From: Brevibacterium yomogidense
GTDB taxonomy: Bacteria; Actinomycetota; Actinomycetes; Actinomycetales; Brevibacteriaceae
Length of the DNA: 60,385 bases
Reading direction: 5' to 3'
NCBI RefSeq assembly: GCF_900163715.1
Contig: NZ_FWFF01000009.1
Span: 1 to 60,385, forward strand
Of this stretch, positions 49,587-58,532 are shown piece by piece. The translations under genes were made by a program, and so were the position numbers. The notes beneath the pieces are model-generated. The model was not told where the DNA came from and searched no databases. It saw only the letters and a program-made list of their open reading frames with translations. The stretch's first letter is position 1. Each line of letters starts with the position of its first letter.

Positions 49587-50735
49587 TCAGGCGTGCTCCT
49601 CCACGTCGGCGAAGGAGTCGAGGTAGGCGAGGTAGGCGTCGCGCTCCTCATCGACCAGTGCGTGGGGCTCGCTGTAGACGTGCGTCCACATCTCTGCGGG
49701 CGGAGGCGGCGCCATCTCGACGCACGCGGCGCGGATGCGGGCGGCCATCTGATCTGCTTCCGCGTCGACCGCCGCGAATTCGTCCGCGGTCACGCCCTGG
49801 TTCTCGAGGTAGCGGCGCAGCCGCACGATCGGGTCCTTCGCCGCCCACGCCTCCGTCTCCGCATCGCTGCGGTACTTCGAGGGATCGTCGGCCGTCGTGT
49901 GCGCACCCATGCGGTACGTGAAGGCCTCGATGAGGAGCGGCCCGTTGCCCGCGCGGATCGAGTCCGCGCTGGCGCGCGCCACCGCGTAGGTCGCCAGCAC
50001 ATCGTTGCCGTCGACGCGGATGCCCGGGATACCGAAGCCCTTGCCCCGCTGGTACAGGGGGGTCGGAGTCTGGATGGAGGTGGGCTCGGAGATCGCCCAC
50101 TGGTTGTTCTGGCAGTAGAAGAGGACCGGGGCGTTGAACGCGCCGGCGAACGTGAGGCCCTCCGAGACGTCGCCCTGCGAGCTCGCACCATCGCCGAAGC
50201 AGGCGACTGCGATCGAATCGCGATCGATGTCACCGGTGCCCACGTCGCCGTCCATCTGGATCCCCATGCCGTAGCCGGCCGCGTGGAGGACCTGGGAGCC
50301 GATCACGATCGTGTAGGTGTGGAAGCGGTTGGCCTGCGGGTCCCACCCGCCGTGGCTCTGGCCCCGGAAGATGCCCAGCAGTTCCGTGGGGTCGATCCCG
50401 CGCGTCCATGCGACGCCGTGCTCGCGGTACGTCGGGAAGACGAAATCCTGCTTCCGCAGCGCGCGGCCCAGGCCGATCTGCGCGGCCTCCTGGCCCAGCA
50501 GCGGCGCCCACAGGCCCAGCTGGCCCTGGCGCTGCAGTGCCTGGCCCTCCGCGTCGACGCGGCGCACCAGCACCATGTCGCGGTAGAAGCCGAAGAGGTC
50601 CTGCGTGTCGAGTTCAGCCGCGAACACGTCGTATTCGCCTGAGCTGACACGCTCCCCCTCCGGGGTGAGCATCTGAATCATGTGCGGTCCCGCCTGCCTC
50701 TTCGCACGCGCTCCCGCTGAAATCTCGGACGTCAT
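49587..50735 (-). CDS. bkdA: 2-oxoacid dehydrogenase E1 alpha subunit
   Basis: A 382-residue ThDP-dependent decarboxylase chain. The thiamine-diphosphate motif begins GDGASSQGDVSEGLTFAG (Gly181) and ends FYCQNNQWA; PTYREHGVAWTRG and YRMGAHTTADDPSKYRS (phosphorylation-loop equivalent) are typical of BCKDH/PDH alpha subunits. First gene of the operon, with a near-consensus promoter about 115 bases upstream. Oxidatively decarboxylates branched 2-oxo acids (or pyruvate), feeding branched-chain fatty acid or valine catabolism; the mmsB-type gene at 28 kb would fit valine breakdown. Confidence 0.92.
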   Translation of the reverse strand: MTSEISAGARAKRQAGPHMIQMLTPEGERVSSGEYDVFAAELDTQDLFGFYRDMVLVRRVDAEGQALQRQGQLGLWAPLLGQEAAQIGLGRALRKQDFVFPTYREHGVAWTRGIDPTELLGIFRGQSHGGWDPQANRFHTYTIVIGSQVLHAAGYGMGIQMDGDVGTGDIDRDSIAVACFGDGASSQGDVSEGLTFAGAFNAPVLFYCQNNQWAISEPTSIQTPTPLYQRGKGFGIPGIRVDGNDVLATYAVARASADSIRAGNGPLLIEAFTYRMGAHTTADDPSKYRSDAETEAWAAKDPIVRLRRYLENQGVTADEFAAVDAEADQMAARIRAACVEMAPPPPAEMWTHVYSEPHALVDEERDAYLAYLDSFADVEEHA

Positions 50736-50850
50736 CGTTCCTTCTCCTCTCCTGGACGCTGCTCCCGGGTGTGGGTACAGCGCTCGGATGGTGGAGTGTC
50801 CACGGTTGTGTGGGCACTCCTGTCGTGATGCGTTTCACATCGTGGGATTT

Positions 50851-50879
50851 ACGATACCTGAGCGCGTGAGCCGTGCCAA
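50851..50879 (-). promoter_or_regulatory. Promoter of the E1-alpha/E1-beta/E2 operon
   Basis: Reading the minus strand: TTGGCA (50879-50874), 17-base spacer, TATCGT (50856-50851). Predicted start near 50844, giving a leader of about 110 bases. Confidence 0.6.
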
Positions 50880-50980
50880 CCTGAGTCGTTCTCCTGTCGT
50901 GCTTCCCAACGTACGGCCGCGCATTCCGCGTTAGAGGTTCCGAACAGCCCCCTCAGCGACCACCTGCGATCGCCCACAAT

Positions 50981-51027
50981 CACTCTGACGTCATACTTTT
51001 ATGTCCAAGTATTCGCAGGTCAGAGTG
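50981..51027 (-). terminator. Nested hairpin after the WXG-like hydrolase cassette
   Basis: Outer arms cactctgac (50981-50989) and gtcagagtg (51019-51027) pair perfectly; inside, atactt and aagtat (50993-50998, 51007-51012) pair around a T-rich loop. It lies about 40 bases past the hydrolase stop and contains the most A+T-rich stretch of the locus. Confidence 0.55.
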
Positions 51028-51067
51028 CCATGGGCACGCGATGCTCACGGTCGCGTGACGGTGATGC

Positions 51068-52714
51068 TCACGGTCGCGTGCCTTCGAAGGAGTGCGTGCT
51101 CCCCAGCGGTCCGTCGAAGAACCGGCTGTTGCGCTCCTGCCACTGCGCGAGCTCCGGGTGCCCGCTCTCCTCCAGGCCGGTCAGGGTGTTGTCGTAGAGC
51201 TCGCCCCCGTGTGCGTAGACGGGCCCGTCGAAGGCCGCGTCGATCCGCTCCTGGCTCCACCCCTTCCCGGCGAGCGCCTCCCTCTGCTCCGCCTCGTCGA
51301 GGTCCACCGTGAGCGTCGCCCAGTCCGCCGTATCCGCATTGCGCGCGCCATCGAGGTCGGGCACCAGGTCCTGCTCGTGCTCGATGGACAGCATGTCCAC
51401 CCCGTCCGGCGGCGCGAAGTCCGACACGGGCGACCCCACCGTGAACACGGTCGTGACGTTGACGCGCTGACGGAACTCCTCATCCGCCAGCAGTGACGCG
51501 GCGACCAGCCCGCCCTGGGAGTAGCCGACGAGCATGACCTCGTCCTCGGGCTCGACCCCCGCCTCCTCGATGGCGGTCCGCACCACCTCGTGCTGTGCGG
51601 AGCGTCGACCGGATGCCGTTTCGAGGTTCGTCGTGTGGTCGGTGGTCTCCCGCCCCGCACGCAGCGTGTTCTGCGTCGTCGCGGGCACGTAGACGATGTG
51701 CCTCCTCCGACCGTCCGCGCCCTCGATCTGCTCGACCCGCACCCGCCCGTTGTCCCGTCCCCGCGACTGCGCCCACTGCCGCTCCCAGAGCGCCCGGACC
51801 GACCCCGGTGCGTGCGCGTGGCCTGCGGAGGCCCCGCCGGGCCGTCCATGACCGTCACCGTCGTCGACCTCGCGCACGTCGACCGGTGGGCGATGCTGCG
51901 GATCCGGCAGCAGGCTCTGGTCCCCGAAGAACCCGAACGGCGAGAGGCCTGCGAGCACGAAGCCGGTCAGCGTCTGCGAGTCCCGCGGGATCGCACCCCA
52001 GTCCGCAGGGGTGAACACGAGGCCCGGAGGGACGCCCACGAACCCTGCGACGAAGCCCGGGAGGACGTGCTCCATCGCCGCCCCGGTGAGCTCCGAGTGC
52101 TCTCCTGCACCCTGCACCACCCACACGGCACCGTCCGCCAGGACGCCGAGCACCGCTTCCGCTCCGTGCTCCGCGACCTCGTCGACGTCGATCCCGGTGA
52201 CCTGCTCGATGTGCTCGAGGACTCCCGCGTCCTTCGCCGCATTCCACACATGGACGACACCGGTGCCGACCACGAGCCCCTGCACCGCCGCACTCCCGAC
52301 GACGAGCATCGTGACGGGATGGAACACGACAGCGCGCACCATGTGTCCCGCCACGTTCGCGGCGGTGTCGAGCACGAGGGCGAAGGAGGCCGCGATGAGC
52401 GCATCGGCGGATTCATAGGCGTCCGCGCATCCCCGAAGCGCTGAGGCGATGCCCCGGATCCGCAGGCCCGCGCCCGCCGACCGGGCGAAGAACCGCGCGC
52501 ACGCGACCTCGAGCGCCGCTCCCGTCACGGGCGACGCGGCGAGCGCGAGGACCGTCGCGTCCGCTTCCGCACGCGCCAGCGTCACGAGCACCGCTTCGAA
52601 CTCCTCGGCGCGTGCGGAGAGGACGTCGGCACCTGCCCGCATGTCGTCCAGACGCGCCGTCGTCCCACCCGACCCGCCGGTGACAGTGACATCCTGCGCC
52701 GGCCCCGCACTCAT
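51068..52714 (-). CDS. Helical-domain / alpha-beta hydrolase protein (candidate ESX-type effector)
   Basis: A 548-residue protein. Residues 1-125 are a predicted helical hairpin (MRAGADVLSARAEEFEAVLV, RIRGIASALRGCADAYESAD) like WXG100/ESX-secreted proteins, followed by hydrophobic segments (VLVVGSAAVQGLVVGTGVVH region) and a Gly/Asp/His linker. Residues about 335-548 are an alpha/beta hydrolase: nucleophile Ser399 in MLVGYSQGGLVAASLLADEE, an acid in HEQDLVPDLDG and His near 541 (GSTHSFEG). The lipase box and N-terminal helices recall PE/PPE-type and DUF1023 esterases of actinobacteria. No signal peptide, which also suits ESX export. Third gene of an overlapping cassette. Substrate unknown. 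Confidence 0.72.
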   Translation of the reverse strand: MSAGPAQDVTVTGGSGGTTARLDDMRAGADVLSARAEEFEAVLVTLARAEADATVLALAASPVTGAALEVACARFFARSAGAGLRIRGIASALRGCADAYESADALIAASFALVLDTAANVAGHMVRAVVFHPVTMLVVGSAAVQGLVVGTGVVHVWNAAKDAGVLEHIEQVTGIDVDEVAEHGAEAVLGVLADGAVWVVQGAGEHSELTGAAMEHVLPGFVAGFVGVPPGLVFTPADWGAIPRDSQTLTGFVLAGLSPFGFFGDQSLLPDPQHRPPVDVREVDDGDGHGRPGGASAGHAHAPGSVRALWERQWAQSRGRDNGRVRVEQIEGADGRRRHIVYVPATTQNTLRAGRETTDHTTNLETASGRRSAQHEVVRTAIEEAGVEPEDEVMLVGYSQGGLVAASLLADEEFRQRVNVTTVFTVGSPVSDFAPPDGVDMLSIEHEQDLVPDLDGARNADTADWATLTVDLDEAEQREALAGKGWSQERIDAAFDGPVYAHGGELYDNTLTGLEESGHPELAQWQERNSRFFDGPLGSTHSFEGTRP

Positions 52715-53511
52715 CGGCGCGGGTCCTGCACACGGGCACGTGTGCTGGCCTCGGCACGGGCCTGCGCACCCTCCTGCCGTGCACCCTCCTGCGAGCGTTC
52801 GAACGCTTCAGTCAGCTGTGTGACGAGCTCCCGTCGCAGCACTCCAGGCTCCGGATGGACGACGGAGTGCACACGCATGGGAGGGCATCCGTCAGGCAGC
52901 GCCCACCGCCCCACGACTGCGAGGTCAGCATGTGCGGGCTCCGGTACGAGCTCTGCGAGGCGGCGCGCGGTGTCCGCGGTGTCGAACACGCCGAGCAGCA
53001 GCGCCCCGGGCAGAGGCGCACGGCGCTCCGCAGAATGGCTGCCGGCGACGTCGACCTCGGCTGCTGCTCCGTGGCGACCCTGCGCACGTCCGTCGTCGTG
53101 GGGTGCCCAGCCGACGAGGACCGCGGCGATGGCACTCCCCCACGCGGATTCGGCGATGAGCGTCCCGCGCGGTCCGAGGAACCAGTGGACCGCGCGCACC
53201 GGCGCCGTGTCCGCGAAGCCCATCACGCGGTCGCAGAGTCCTGCGCCCTGCGCCGGCCTCTCACCCGCAGCCGAGGGAGGCCAAGCAGTCCTCGCGCATG
53301 ACGCTGTCGCCTCAGCCGAGCCCGCCGCAGCAGAGCCCGCCGCAGCAGACCCCGCCGTAGCAGAGCCTGCGGCATCGAGCCGCTGCGCGACCGATGCCGG
53401 GCGCAGCACCGTGGGCCAGCCTCCACCGCGGCTCAGGGATGCGGAGAAGACGTCGAGCGCGCTCACCGCGCACCAGACCCGCCTGCCGTCCGGCGCATCC
53501 GTCCGACTCAC
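52711..53511 (-). CDS. Uncharacterised middle gene of the WXG-like cassette
   Basis: A 266-residue soluble protein. An N-terminal WCAVSALDVFSASLSRGGGW block is followed by a low-complexity repeat (AGSATAGSAAAGSAAAGSAE, encoded by 15-bp units near 53290-53370) and a C-terminal domain with beta strands (VRAVHWFLGPRGTLIAESAW, ALLLGVFDTADTARRLAEL, RVHSVVHPEPGVLRRELVTQ). Its position between a small W...F protein and a large effector resembles EspG-type chaperones or immunity genes, but I recognise no family. It overlaps both neighbours by 4 bp (ATGA). Confidence 0.62.
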   Translation of the reverse strand: MSRTDAPDGRRVWCAVSALDVFSASLSRGGGWPTVLRPASVAQRLDAAGSATAGSAAAGSAAAGSAEATASCARTAWPPSAAGERPAQGAGLCDRVMGFADTAPVRAVHWFLGPRGTLIAESAWGSAIAAVLVGWAPHDDGRAQGRHGAAAEVDVAGSHSAERRAPLPGALLLGVFDTADTARRLAELVPEPAHADLAVVGRWALPDGCPPMRVHSVVHPEPGVLRRELVTQLTEAFERSQEGARQEGAQARAEASTRARVQDPRR

Positions 53512-53867
53512 AGGAGACCTCCGAAGGGGACGGGATTCCCCAGCCCGGGCAGCGGCAGGCCGGGCCCCTCGCCTCCCGCTGCCGCGGCCGCGGCGAGGGC
53601 GTCCACGACCTCGCGCAGCGCATCAATGTGGGCAGTCATCGCGACGATGACGTCGTCGGCCAGACTCATGAGATCGTGCCCGTCGCGCACCCAGCCGGCC
53701 AGCGCGTCCCTGAATGCTCCGCTGGACGAGGAGCTCCACTCCACGTGCTGCGCGTCCTGACTGCGAGCGACGATCGCGCCGATCTCACCTGCCTGCGCCA
53801 CCCACACCGCCCTGTCCGCCTCGAGCGCCTCGATCACCGCGGCCGCAGCCCCCTCGATACCCGTCAC
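53508..53867 (-). CDS. Small helical WXG100-like protein
   Basis: A 119-residue all-helical protein starting at GTG 53867 (MTGIEGAAAAVIEALEADRA). The centre has HVEWSSSSSGAFRDALAGWV, where Trp44 and Phe52 flank a turn in the manner of the WXG motif of EsxA-type proteins; a second long helix follows (DDVIVAMTAHIDALREVVDA) and the end is Gly/Pro/Leu-rich. No signal peptide, as for ESX substrates. First gene of the three-gene overlapping cassette. An in-frame Arg-rich extension upstream is judged non-coding. Confidence 0.65.
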   Translation of the reverse strand: MTGIEGAAAAVIEALEADRAVWVAQAGEIGAIVARSQDAQHVEWSSSSSGAFRDALAGWVRDGHDLMSLADDVIVAMTAHIDALREVVDALAAAAAAGGEGPGLPLPGLGNPVPFGGLL

Positions 53868-54072
53868 GATGCCCACCTCTCCCTCACGTGCTCTCCGCCG
53901 CCCGGCCCCTCGCCTCCTGACACCCTTCGCCCGTGCGGCTCGGTGCACCACCTCCGCCCGCGACCTGTGGATGCGGCCGCGCCGGTCCCCAGGGACCCGT
54001 GCGCGCGGGGAGCCGTCCGCGTACCGGACGGTGACCTCGGGTGCGCACACACCCGCGTGAGAGAATCGCCGC

Positions 54073-55500
54073 ATGACGAACCGTGTGCAGCTCGCCCAGA
54101 TCGACCCCGCCCTCGCGCTCAGCCCGCTCGACGGCCGCTATCGCGCCGACGCCGCTCCGCTCATCGACTACCTGTCCGAGGCTGCGCTCAACCGCAATCG
54201 GGTCCACGTCGAGGCGGAATGGTTCATCCACCTGGCCGAATCCGGCGCCGTGCGCGGCACGCGGGAGCTGCTCGAGGACGAGAAGACGCAGCTGCGCGAG
54301 TGGGCCGCAGGGTTCGACGCGGAGACGATCGACCAGCTGCGGACCTTCGAGGCCGTCACGGTCCACGACGTCAAGGCCGTCGAGTACTCGATCAAGGAGT
54401 TCCTCGATCAGATCGGCGCGGGCGACCTCTCGGAGCTCGTCCACTTCTGCTGCACCTCGGAGGACGTCAACAATCTCTCGTACGCGCTGGGGATCAGGGG
54501 CGCCGTCCAGGACGTCTGGCTGCCGACCGCTCGGACGCTCGTCGACTCCCTGGCAGACATGGCCGAGGAGCTCGCGGACACAGCGCTGCTGTCCCACACG
54601 CACGGGCAGCCGGCGACGCCGTCCACCATGGGCAAGGAGATCGCGGTGTTCATCCACCGCCTGCGCCGCCAGCTGGATCGCATCGAGAAGACCGAATTCC
54701 TCGGCAAGATCAACGGCGCGACCGGTACGTACGCCGCCCACGTCGTCGCCTCCCCCGGCGTCGACTGGCCCGGCATCGCGCAGAGCTTCGTCGAGCACCT
54801 GGGCCTGACCTTCAACCCCGTGACGACGCAGATCGAATCGCACGACTGGCAGGCGGAGCTGTTCGCGGACATCAGCCGCTTCAACCGCATCTGCCACAAC
54901 CTCGCCACGGATATGTGGACCTACATCTCGATGGAGTACTTCACCCAGATCCCCGTCGAGGGCGCGACCGGCTCCTCGACCATGCCGCACAAGGTCAATC
55001 CGATCCGGTTCGAGAACGCAGAGGCGAACCTCGAGATCTCCAACGCCCTGCTGGATTCGCTGGCGTCGACGCTCACCACCTCACGGCTCCAGCGCGACCT
55101 CACGGACTCGACCACGCAGCGCAACATCGGTGTGGCGTTCGGCCACTCGCTGCTCGCGCTCAACAACCTCGTCAAGGGCCTGGGGCGCCTCGAATGCAAC
55201 ACCGACGCCCTGTCCGCGGATCTCGAACGCAACTGGGAGGTGCTCGCGGAGGCGATCCAGTCCGTCATGCGCGCGGCGTTCCTCCGCGGTGTGGGAGGGA
55301 TGGACAACCCCTATGAGAAGCTCAAGGAGCTCACCCGCGGTCACCGCGTCGACGGCCCCGCACTCCGGGAGTTCGTGGGCGGGCTCGGGCTGCCCGACGA
55401 GGATGCCGCACGCCTCGCGGCGCTCACGCCCGGCTCGTACGTGGGGATCGCCGCTAAGATCGCTCGGGAGGAGACCGCCTCCTGGCGCGCCTCCCGCTGA
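54073..55500 (+). CDS. purB: Adenylosuccinate lyase
   Basis: A 475-residue enzyme of purine synthesis (SAICAR to AICAR, adenylosuccinate to AMP). Family signature EGATGSSTMPHKVNPIRFEN is intact, with the catalytic Ser in the SSTMPHKVNP loop; LSPLDGRYRADAAPLIDY, FCCTSEDVNNLSYAL and SHTHGQPATPSTMGKEIAVF (catalytic His) are present. Length equals the long bacterial form (E. coli type). Monocistronic here, divergent from the WXG-like cassette and convergent with the CitB-like regulator. Confidence 0.96.
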   Translation: MTNRVQLAQIDPALALSPLDGRYRADAAPLIDYLSEAALNRNRVHVEAEWFIHLAESGAVRGTRELLEDEKTQLREWAAGFDAETIDQLRTFEAVTVHDVKAVEYSIKEFLDQIGAGDLSELVHFCCTSEDVNNLSYALGIRGAVQDVWLPTARTLVDSLADMAEELADTALLSHTHGQPATPSTMGKEIAVFIHRLRRQLDRIEKTEFLGKINGATGTYAAHVVASPGVDWPGIAQSFVEHLGLTFNPVTTQIESHDWQAELFADISRFNRICHNLATDMWTYISMEYFTQIPVEGATGSSTMPHKVNPIRFENAEANLEISNALLDSLASTLTTSRLQRDLTDSTTQRNIGVAFGHSLLALNNLVKGLGRLECNTDALSADLERNWEVLAEAIQSVMRAAFLRGVGGMDNPYEKLKELTRGHRVDGPALREFVGGLGLPDEDAARLAALTPGSYVGIAAKIAREETASWRASR

Positions 55501-55520
55501 ACCGACCGCAGCCGAGGTCC

Positions 55521-55536
55521 CGGGCACCTGAGCCCG
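55521..55536. terminator. Candidate hairpin after purB
   Basis: cgggc-acctga-gcccg hairpin 20 bases past the purB stop, in a 103-bp gap to the convergent regulator that also holds several cctcgg motifs. Short stem. Confidence 0.4.
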
Positions 55537-55603
55537 GAGGCCCCGGTCCCAGCAGCCTCGGTCCGAGCCGCCTCGGCCTCGGTCCTAACTGCCGGCTCCG
55601 CCG

Positions 55604-56341
55604 TCAGGCGATCGCGACGTATTCGAGGACGGGGCGGCCCGCACTGCCGTAGCGCGGCCTCCGCTCCAGGAGCCCCACGTCCGCCATCGCCTCGAGGTAG
55701 CGGCGGGCGGTCACGCGGGAGACTCCGATCCGGTCGGCTGCCTCTGCCGCGGAGTGCCCCTCGTCGGCGAGGAGTCCCAGGATCTGGTCCTGCACGGCGT
55801 CCGGCACGCCCTTCGCCCGCTGCGGGCCGGTCCCTGCACGCAGGCCCTCGACGGCGGCGTCCACCTGCGACTGGGTGATCTGGCCGTTCCCGCCCTGCTC
55901 TGCTCCCAGTGACAGGCGGAAGCTGCGGAACGCCTCGAGCTTGGTCTTGAAGACCGGGAATGTGAACGGCTTGAGGATGTAGTGGACGACTCCCAGGGAC
56001 AGCGCCTCCTGCACGACCTGCATATCGCGTGCAGCGGTCACCGCGATGACGTCGACCGGCACCTTGCGCGCGCGGAGGCTGCGCACGAGCATCAGCCCGT
56101 GGCCGTCGGGCAGGTTCATGTCGAGCAGCACCAGATCGACTTGGCCGGCGTCGATCCCGATGATCCGGTCCGTGAGCGCGGCGAGGGCGTGCTGGGCGTT
56201 CCGCGCGATCCCGACGAGGCGGAAGCCGTCGACGCGGTCGACGTAGGACGCGTGCGCCTTCGCCGCGATCTCCTCGTCCTCGACCACGAGAACTCCGAAC
56301 GGGGCTTCTCCGCGCCCCGTCGGATCACCTGCTTCACTCAT
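55604..56341 (-). CDS. CitB/DcuR-type response regulator
   Basis: A 245-residue regulator. Receiver: GVLVVEDEEIAAKAHASYVD, phosphoacceptor Asp74 in DLVLLDMNLPDGHG, VIAVTAARDM and the Lys in YILKPFTFPVFKTKLEAF. The C-terminal HTH is of the CitB family (GHSAAEAADRIGVSRVTARR, YLEAMADVGLLER). These regulators control uptake and use of C4- or tricarboxylates in response to CitA/DcuS kinases. It starts 4 bp after the kinase stop; the ATG at 56341 is preferred over 56380, which would overlap the kinase. No transporter gene is adjacent. Confidence 0.93.
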   Translation of the reverse strand: MSEAGDPTGRGEAPFGVLVVEDEEIAAKAHASYVDRVDGFRLVGIARNAQHALAALTDRIIGIDAGQVDLVLLDMNLPDGHGLMLVRSLRARKVPVDVIAVTAARDMQVVQEALSLGVVHYILKPFTFPVFKTKLEAFRSFRLSLGAEQGGNGQITQSQVDAAVEGLRAGTGPQRAKGVPDAVQDQILGLLADEGHSAAEAADRIGVSRVTARRYLEAMADVGLLERRPRYGSAGRPVLEYVAIA

Positions 56342-56345
56342 GCGC

Positions 56346-58439
56346 TCACCGTAGATCCCCAGGCGTTCCCGCGCCATCATCCCCGGTCAGAGGGCGCATC
56401 ACGTCGTGCGTCGGCTCCTGCGGGGCACCCGGCACCCACACGGTGAAGAGCGCGCCGCTGAGCGGCGGGGCCATGTCCGCGAGCTCCGCCTCATCGACCA
56501 GTTCGGTCCCGGACGCCTGGACGTCGATCGCGCCCTTCATCCGCCGGACGGCCTGCACGGCGAGCGACAGCCCCACCCCGCGCGAGGTGTGCTCGAGCCG
56601 TCCGGCGCCGGTGTCCCCGGCGACCCCGTCGTGCTTCGTCGACCAACCCCGCTCGAACACGTCGTCCAGCGAGTCCTCGGCGATGCCCGGGCCGTCGTCG
56701 CTCACCTCGATGACGAGGCCCGAGTCCCCGGCCCCGGAGAACCGCACCCGCACCGTCCGCCGGTCCGGGGGGACCGTCCCGACGCTCACCGCGTCGAAGG
56801 CGTTGTCCACGAGGTTCCCGACGATGGTGACGAGGTCCCGATCGTCCGCAGTGATCGACCCGCGCAGCTCATCGGTGTCGAGCTCCATCCGGATGCCCTG
56901 CTCCGCTGCCTGGGACATCTTCGTGAGCAGCAGCGCGGAGAGGACCGGATGGTCGAACCCGTCCAGCAGGTTGTCGGCGGGCCGCTCGGCCTGCTCGATC
57001 TCACGCGTCGCGAACTCCACGGCCTCGTCGAACGAACCGGTCTCGACGAGCGACACGATCATGTGGAGGCGGTTCGCGTACTCGTGCGTCTGCGAGCGCA
57101 GCGACTCGGAGAACGAGCGCACGGACACGAGCTCTCCGATCAGCTCCTGGAGCTCCGTGTGGTCGCGCATCGTCATGACCCAGGTGTCGGGGGCCGTCGA
57201 CGCCGGCTGCTGGTTCACGACGAGGATGCGTCGGGTCGTGTAGTGGATCTCGTCGCGGGCGTAGCGGCCCTCCGCCAGGAGCGCCTTGAGCGAATGGTCG
57301 AGGTCGATGTCCTGCAGGGGAACGGGCGTCCGCGCACGCTGGTCCGACATGCCGAGCAGCTCTGCCGCCTCCGAGTTGAAGAACACGACTCCCTGGCTGC
57401 GGTCCACCAGGACGAGGCCCTCGGACACCGCACGCAGCACGGACGAGTAGTAGTCGAGGACGGCGCCCAGCTCCTTCGTGCCGTAGTCGCCCGTGACGCG
57501 GCGCAGACCACGCAGCGTCATCCAGTTCGCGAGGACGCCCAGCACGACCGTGAGGCCGCCCAGGAGCCAGATCGTGCGCGCCTGGGGGACGAAGCCCCCG
57601 CGCACCGCGTCCGGGGATAGGCCCACGACCGCGGCTCCCACCACCTCCGGCTCCTCGGCAGACTCCCCTGCGTCGCCGGACGCCGCCGTGGTGTCCGAGC
57701 GGGTCATCGGCGTGCGGGACGAGCTCCAGTCGGCACCGGCGGCTGCATCGGCATCCGACGGGTGAGCCATGATCGGGGCGGCGGCCACGAGGAGGTCGAC
57801 GGACCCGTCGATGTAGCGGACCCTCGTCTCCCCCTCACTCAGCTCCTCGAGGTCCAGGCGGGAGACGGCGGCGCGCGCATGCGAATCGCCCGCGCTGTTC
57901 GACGTCACCACGGCAGGGCGCTCCTCGGGCACATTCGCCGCACCCACTCCGGTGCCGCCCAGCCCTTCGCTGCGCTCCAGCTCTGAGCGCGGGATGACCT
58001 CGACGAGGTCCACCTCGTAGTCAGCGCGGATGGCGTCCAGCCGGTCCATCATCTCCGCGTTCTCAGGAGTGCCGCTGAGGAAGACGGGGAGCGGCTCCTC
58101 ATCGCCTGAGTCCTTGCCCGCCTCGACCGACACGATGTGGTCGACGACGAGCGTCGAGCGCGCGAGCGATTCCGCGGTGTTCCCCAGCTGGTCCTCTGCG
58201 CGACGGTCGTTCTGCTCACTCATGACGAAGTAGAGCAGCGTCGTCACGAGCAGCACGATGCCGACCAGCATGACGCCGTTCGCGAACATGATCCGCCCCG
58301 CGACTCCGGCATCCGCGAACGGGAGTCGGCGCCGCGCCTGCCCGCCCTGCGGGGTGGAATCGGGCAGCCCCGGCACCCGGTCGGCCGCGGGCCGTGCCGG
58401 TTCCGTGCGTCCGGAGGACGATCGTCTGATGGGGGACAT
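56346..58439 (-). CDS. CitA/DcuS-type sensor histidine kinase
   Basis: A 697-residue two-helix kinase. Helix 1 near 50-72 (MFANGVMLVGIVLLVTTLLY), a periplasmic PDC-like domain of about 230 residues, helix 2 near 290, then a PAS domain (LDYYSSVLRAVSEGLVLVDR, VVFFNSEAAELLGMSDQRA) and the CitA-type H-box SLRSQTHEYANRLHMIVSLV with the phosphoacceptor His, followed by N- and G-boxes (NLVDNAFDAV, SDDGPGIAEDS, GVGLSLAV). The sensor domain carries a roughly 50-residue Ser/Asp/Ala/Thr-rich stretch (MAHPSDADAAAGADWSSSRT onward), longer than typical CitA. Ligand uncertain. Confidence 0.92.
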   Translation of the reverse strand: MSPIRRSSSGRTEPARPAADRVPGLPDSTPQGGQARRRLPFADAGVAGRIMFANGVMLVGIVLLVTTLLYFVMSEQNDRRAEDQLGNTAESLARSTLVVDHIVSVEAGKDSGDEEPLPVFLSGTPENAEMMDRLDAIRADYEVDLVEVIPRSELERSEGLGGTGVGAANVPEERPAVVTSNSAGDSHARAAVSRLDLEELSEGETRVRYIDGSVDLLVAAAPIMAHPSDADAAAGADWSSSRTPMTRSDTTAASGDAGESAEEPEVVGAAVVGLSPDAVRGGFVPQARTIWLLGGLTVVLGVLANWMTLRGLRRVTGDYGTKELGAVLDYYSSVLRAVSEGLVLVDRSQGVVFFNSEAAELLGMSDQRARTPVPLQDIDLDHSLKALLAEGRYARDEIHYTTRRILVVNQQPASTAPDTWVMTMRDHTELQELIGELVSVRSFSESLRSQTHEYANRLHMIVSLVETGSFDEAVEFATREIEQAERPADNLLDGFDHPVLSALLLTKMSQAAEQGIRMELDTDELRGSITADDRDLVTIVGNLVDNAFDAVSVGTVPPDRRTVRVRFSGAGDSGLVIEVSDDGPGIAEDSLDDVFERGWSTKHDGVAGDTGAGRLEHTSRGVGLSLAVQAVRRMKGAIDVQASGTELVDEAELADMAPPLSGALFTVWVPGAPQEPTHDVMRPLTGDDGAGTPGDLR

Positions 58440-58532
58440 CGCCTCAATTGTGCACGAGTCGGCGCACTCGCCGGGCCCGCGGACCTCGACGCGACGGTCG
58501 ACGAGGCCGACCGCAGGCGCGAGTGGACCGGC

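Larger units (their letters stand above)
50736..51067 (-). other. 332-bp intergenic region
   Basis: Contains the bkd promoter and, nearer the hydrolase gene, a nested A+T-rich hairpin that probably terminates the upstream cassette. No gene is supported. Confidence 0.6.

Noticed and set aside
53394..55316. 640-codon frame over the WXG-like cassette and purB
   Set aside because: Out of frame with purB, which is unmistakable; Arg/Pro-rich shadow.
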